A stretch of DNA of 7,670 bases, from contig CALCHD010000043.1 in the NCBI GenBank assembly GCA_937901105.1, forward strand, positions 1 to 7,670. Reading direction: 5' to 3'. Of this stretch, positions 5,644-7,670 are shown piece by piece. Both the position numbers and the translations under genes were made by a program. Each line of letters begins with the position of its first letter. Position 1 is the stretch's first letter. The DNA comes from an uncultured Bacteroidales bacterium (lineage in GTDB: Bacteria > Bacteroidota > Bacteroidia > Bacteroidales > UBA932). The notes below the pieces were generated by a model. The model was not told the DNA's origin and made no database searches. It was given only the letters and a program-made list of their open reading frames with translations.

Positions 5644-7670
5644 TTAATAGAATTTGTATCTCTGGTCTTTAACCTCTGCCTGCTCTGCAAGAATCATAGG
5701 TACTACGTTCTGTACGCTTGCAAAGATCTGCTGGTTTTTTGCTTTTGCATCATCCTCAGTGTAGAATGCGCCAGTCTCCTTGCCTTTTACAACAAAGTAG
5801 TATACGCCAATCTCACCAACTACAGGACCTGAAAGTACTCCCTCCTGCGCTGCAGCAATTGCACCGATGAATTTAGGGTCAAGCTGCTGTGAAGTAAGTG
5901 AAGAGAATGCTATACCGCTCTGGTTGCTTACAGTTGTATTTAGCTTCTCTGCAACCTCCTCAATGGTAGCTGCACCTGCAATCTGCTCTTTAGTCTGTGC
6001 TGCAACTTTCTCACCTTTCTTAACCATTGACAAGTAGTTCTTGATGGTTGGAGCAACCTCTGCATATGGAGCATAACCCTCTGCGTGGATTGCTTTAAGG
6101 CCAACTACAAAGAAGTATTTGTTGTCTACAGTGATGATTGGAGATACAGTACCAGGCTTGTTCTCATTAGCCCATCTTGTAATCTCTTTAGTGTGCTGGT
6201 AGTTAGCCAAAGTCTTGGCAGCTGGAGCAACTCTCATTGCAGGATAAACTGAAACGCCCATCTCTTTTGCAACCTCGTTGAATTTTGCCAAATCGCCCTC
6301 TGCCTTGCTAGCAAGCTCGTTAGCCTGTGCATAGAACTCTGAATAAGTAGCCTTGCTTGCCACAGCCTCTTTTACAAGAAGAGCAACCTGCATCTTCTTC
6401 ATTGCTTTGGTAGCGTCGGTAACTTTTACGATATGTGTACCATATGAAGTCTTAACAGTGAATACATCACCTTTTTTAGCTTTAAGCACAGACTCCATAC
6501 CTGGGATCATGTACTGCTGTGTCATCCAGCCCAAGTCACCTGCCTCTGCAACATTAGGGTTCTTGTCAGCTGAATACTGTGCTGCAAGCTCTGCAAAATT
6601 GCCTTTCTTTGCTACTGCAAGAAGGCTGTCAGCTTTAGCCTCATCAGCACCCTGAAGAAGGATATGCTTTACAAATACTGAATCTGGCATCTGTGCTGCA
6701 TCAACAACTTTAGCTGCAATGAAGGTGTTCTCTACCTGGAATGGAGCAAGAGACTCGCCAACTTTAGCCTTTGAAGCAAACTCCTCAAGCTCTGAAGCAA
6801 TTGTTGCAAGGTCACCCTCTTTGTAGTAGTAGCCGTTGAACGGCTGGTCAGAGTTTCTTGCCAAGAAGTTCTTCATGTTCTCTGCAGCTACGAACTCTGC
6901 ATAGATCTTCTCTACATCTGCAGCAGTTGCATCAATGTCCGCCTGTGAAGGAACAACCTCAAATACAACATACTCGATATCTCTGCTTGCCTGCTGCTTG
7001 TAGAATTTCTTATGAGCATCATAGTAAGCCTTGATTTCCTTATCAGAAACAGTGATTGTTGTGTCTCTTGGGAAAGAGTAAGGTACCATTACGAACTCTA
7101 CATCGAAAGTATTGTTGTTCTCAGCGATCTTCTCAGAAAGCATCAATGGAGTATTGATGTTGCTCTGAGTGAAGAGAGACATATACTTTGAGTAGAACTG
7201 CTGAGTCTTTGCTGACTCCTGGAGATAATCCCAGTAGATCTTGAGACGGCCTGTCTCATCAGAATTGAGATAGTTTACGAAATCAAGAAGCATCTCCTTA
7301 GAGAAGTTACCATTCTCGTCAGCGAAAACAGGGTTCTGAGCGAAAACAGGAGAATCAAGCTCGCCAGAAAGAATAGCGATCATCTCCTCCTCACCTACAG
7401 TAAGACCTGCCTTCTTAGCATTCTTAGTGAAGAGATACTTGTCAACGAGAGCCTGCCATGCAGCATTTCTGATCTGAAGCTGAGTCTGCTCGTTCTGAAC
7501 TGATGAACCGGTAACGATTTCATTGATTGCTGTGAATTTGTCTACGTCTGTCTGGAAATCTACATAAGAAATAGCCTTTCCATCAATCTCTCCTACATCA
7601 TACTTTGATGACATAGAAGAAGAAACAGACTGAAGTGTGCTCGGATCAATAATGAAAGACAACAATGCCA
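5644..7670 (-). CDS. PpiD/SurA-like periplasmic peptidyl-prolyl isomerase (N-terminus cut by window edge)
   Basis: This is a parvulin-type foldase: a chaperone that isomerises Xaa-Pro bonds in exported proteins. About 673 codons are visible and the frame is open through 7670. The nominal TTG start at 7665 is not real, since the residues before it (Ala) and after it (LSFIIDP) look like the end of the N-terminal membrane anchor seen in PpiD-like proteins. Numbering from that TTG, a VGEIDGKAISYVDFQ segment (24-38) and helical SurA_N-like chaperone region run to about 225. A parvulin domain lies at about 326-416, with DSVFVKHILLQG (328-339), FAELAAQYSADKNPNVAEAGDLGWM (357-381) and the closing GTHIVKV (409-415). 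Residues 480-625 hold a second, degenerate rotamase-like part (PGTVSPIITVDNKYFFVVGLK; LSGPVVGEIGVYYFVVKGK), and the protein ends in KDQRYKFY. Bacteroidota PpiD-like proteins are usually about 700 residues, so only a short N-terminal stretch should be missing. It is convergent with ychF and likely helps fold outer-membrane or secreted proteins. Confidence 0.93.
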   Translation of the reverse strand, partial: ALLSFIIDPSTLQSVSSSMSSKYDVGEIDGKAISYVDFQTDVDKFTAINEIVTGSSVQNEQTQLQIRNAAWQALVDKYLFTKNAKKAGLTVGEEEMIAILSGELDSPVFAQNPVFADENGNFSKEMLLDFVNYLNSDETGRLKIYWDYLQESAKTQQFYSKYMSLFTQSNINTPLMLSEKIAENNNTFDVEFVMVPYSFPRDTTITVSDKEIKAYYDAHKKFYKQQASRDIEYVVFEVVPSQADIDATAADVEKIYAEFVAAENMKNFLARNSDQPFNGYYYKEGDLATIASELEEFASKAKVGESLAPFQVENTFIAAKVVDAAQMPDSVFVKHILLQGADEAKADSLLAVAKKGNFAELAAQYSADKNPNVAEAGDLGWMTQQYMIPGMESVLKAKKGDVFTVKTSYGTHIVKVTDATKAMKKMQVALLVKEAVASKATYSEFYAQANELASKAEGDLAKFNEVAKEMGVSVYPAMRVAPAAKTLANYQHTKEITRWANENKPGTVSPIITVDNKYFFVVGLKAIHAEGYAPYAEVAPTIKNYLSMVKKGEKVAAQTKEQIAGAATIEEVAEKLNTTVSNQSGIAFSSLTSQQLDPKFIGAIAAAQEGVLSGPVVGEIGVYYFVVKGKETGAFYTEDDAKAKNQQIFASVQNVVPMILAEQAEVKDQRYKFY

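Noticed and set aside
5635..5832. Plus-strand open frame across the end of the PpiD-like gene
   Set aside because: It is antisense to a clear coding region, overlaps the stop of the PpiD-like gene, and resembles no protein I know.
6353..6655. 100-codon plus-strand frame within the PpiD-like gene
   Set aside because: It is antisense to the parvulin domain, whose conserved motifs prove the minus strand is the coding one.

Overview
The window looks like chromosomal DNA of a Bacteroidota bacterium, most likely of the order Bacteroidales. Four things point there: a SusD/RagB-type surface lipoprotein, a small secreted protein of the DUF4251 type, A/T-rich translation starts without a strong Shine-Dalgarno sequence, and a -7 box of the Bacteroidota form (TAnnTTTG) in front of ychF. 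I cannot assign a genus. No RNA genes, insertion sequences, CRISPR arrays or phage genes are visible.

Layout. (1) Positions 1-2778, plus strand: the 3' part of a large SusD-like lipoprotein gene, cut by the left edge, then after 28 bases a second lipoprotein gene with DUF4397-like features. A strong terminator follows. This is the tail of what is probably a SusC/SusD-type uptake operon whose SusC (TonB-dependent transporter) gene would lie upstream, outside the window. (2) Positions 2858-3367, plus strand: a single small secreted DUF4251-type gene. (3) Positions 3426-4331, minus strand: an endonuclease/exonuclease/phosphatase (EEP) family hydrolase, convergent with the DUF4251 gene across a bidirectional terminator. 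(4) Positions 4403-5506, plus strand: ychF, a universally conserved P-loop nucleotidase that acts on ribosomes, divergent from the EEP gene, with its own promoter and terminator. (5) Positions 5644-7670, minus strand: a PpiD/SurA-like periplasmic peptidyl-prolyl isomerase and chaperone, cut by the right edge and convergent with ychF.

The five proteins do not form one pathway. Region 1 is an accessory nutrient-capture module. YchF and the PpiD-like foldase are housekeeping genes; the foldase could assist outer-membrane proteins such as the SusCD complex, but that is only inferred. I see no clearly new system. The points most worth a second look are the unusually long, cysteine-containing SusD homologue with its poorly characterised partner lipoprotein, the EEP enzyme that has lost a normal signal peptide, and a strong GAG/CAG codon preference that the EEP gene does not share.
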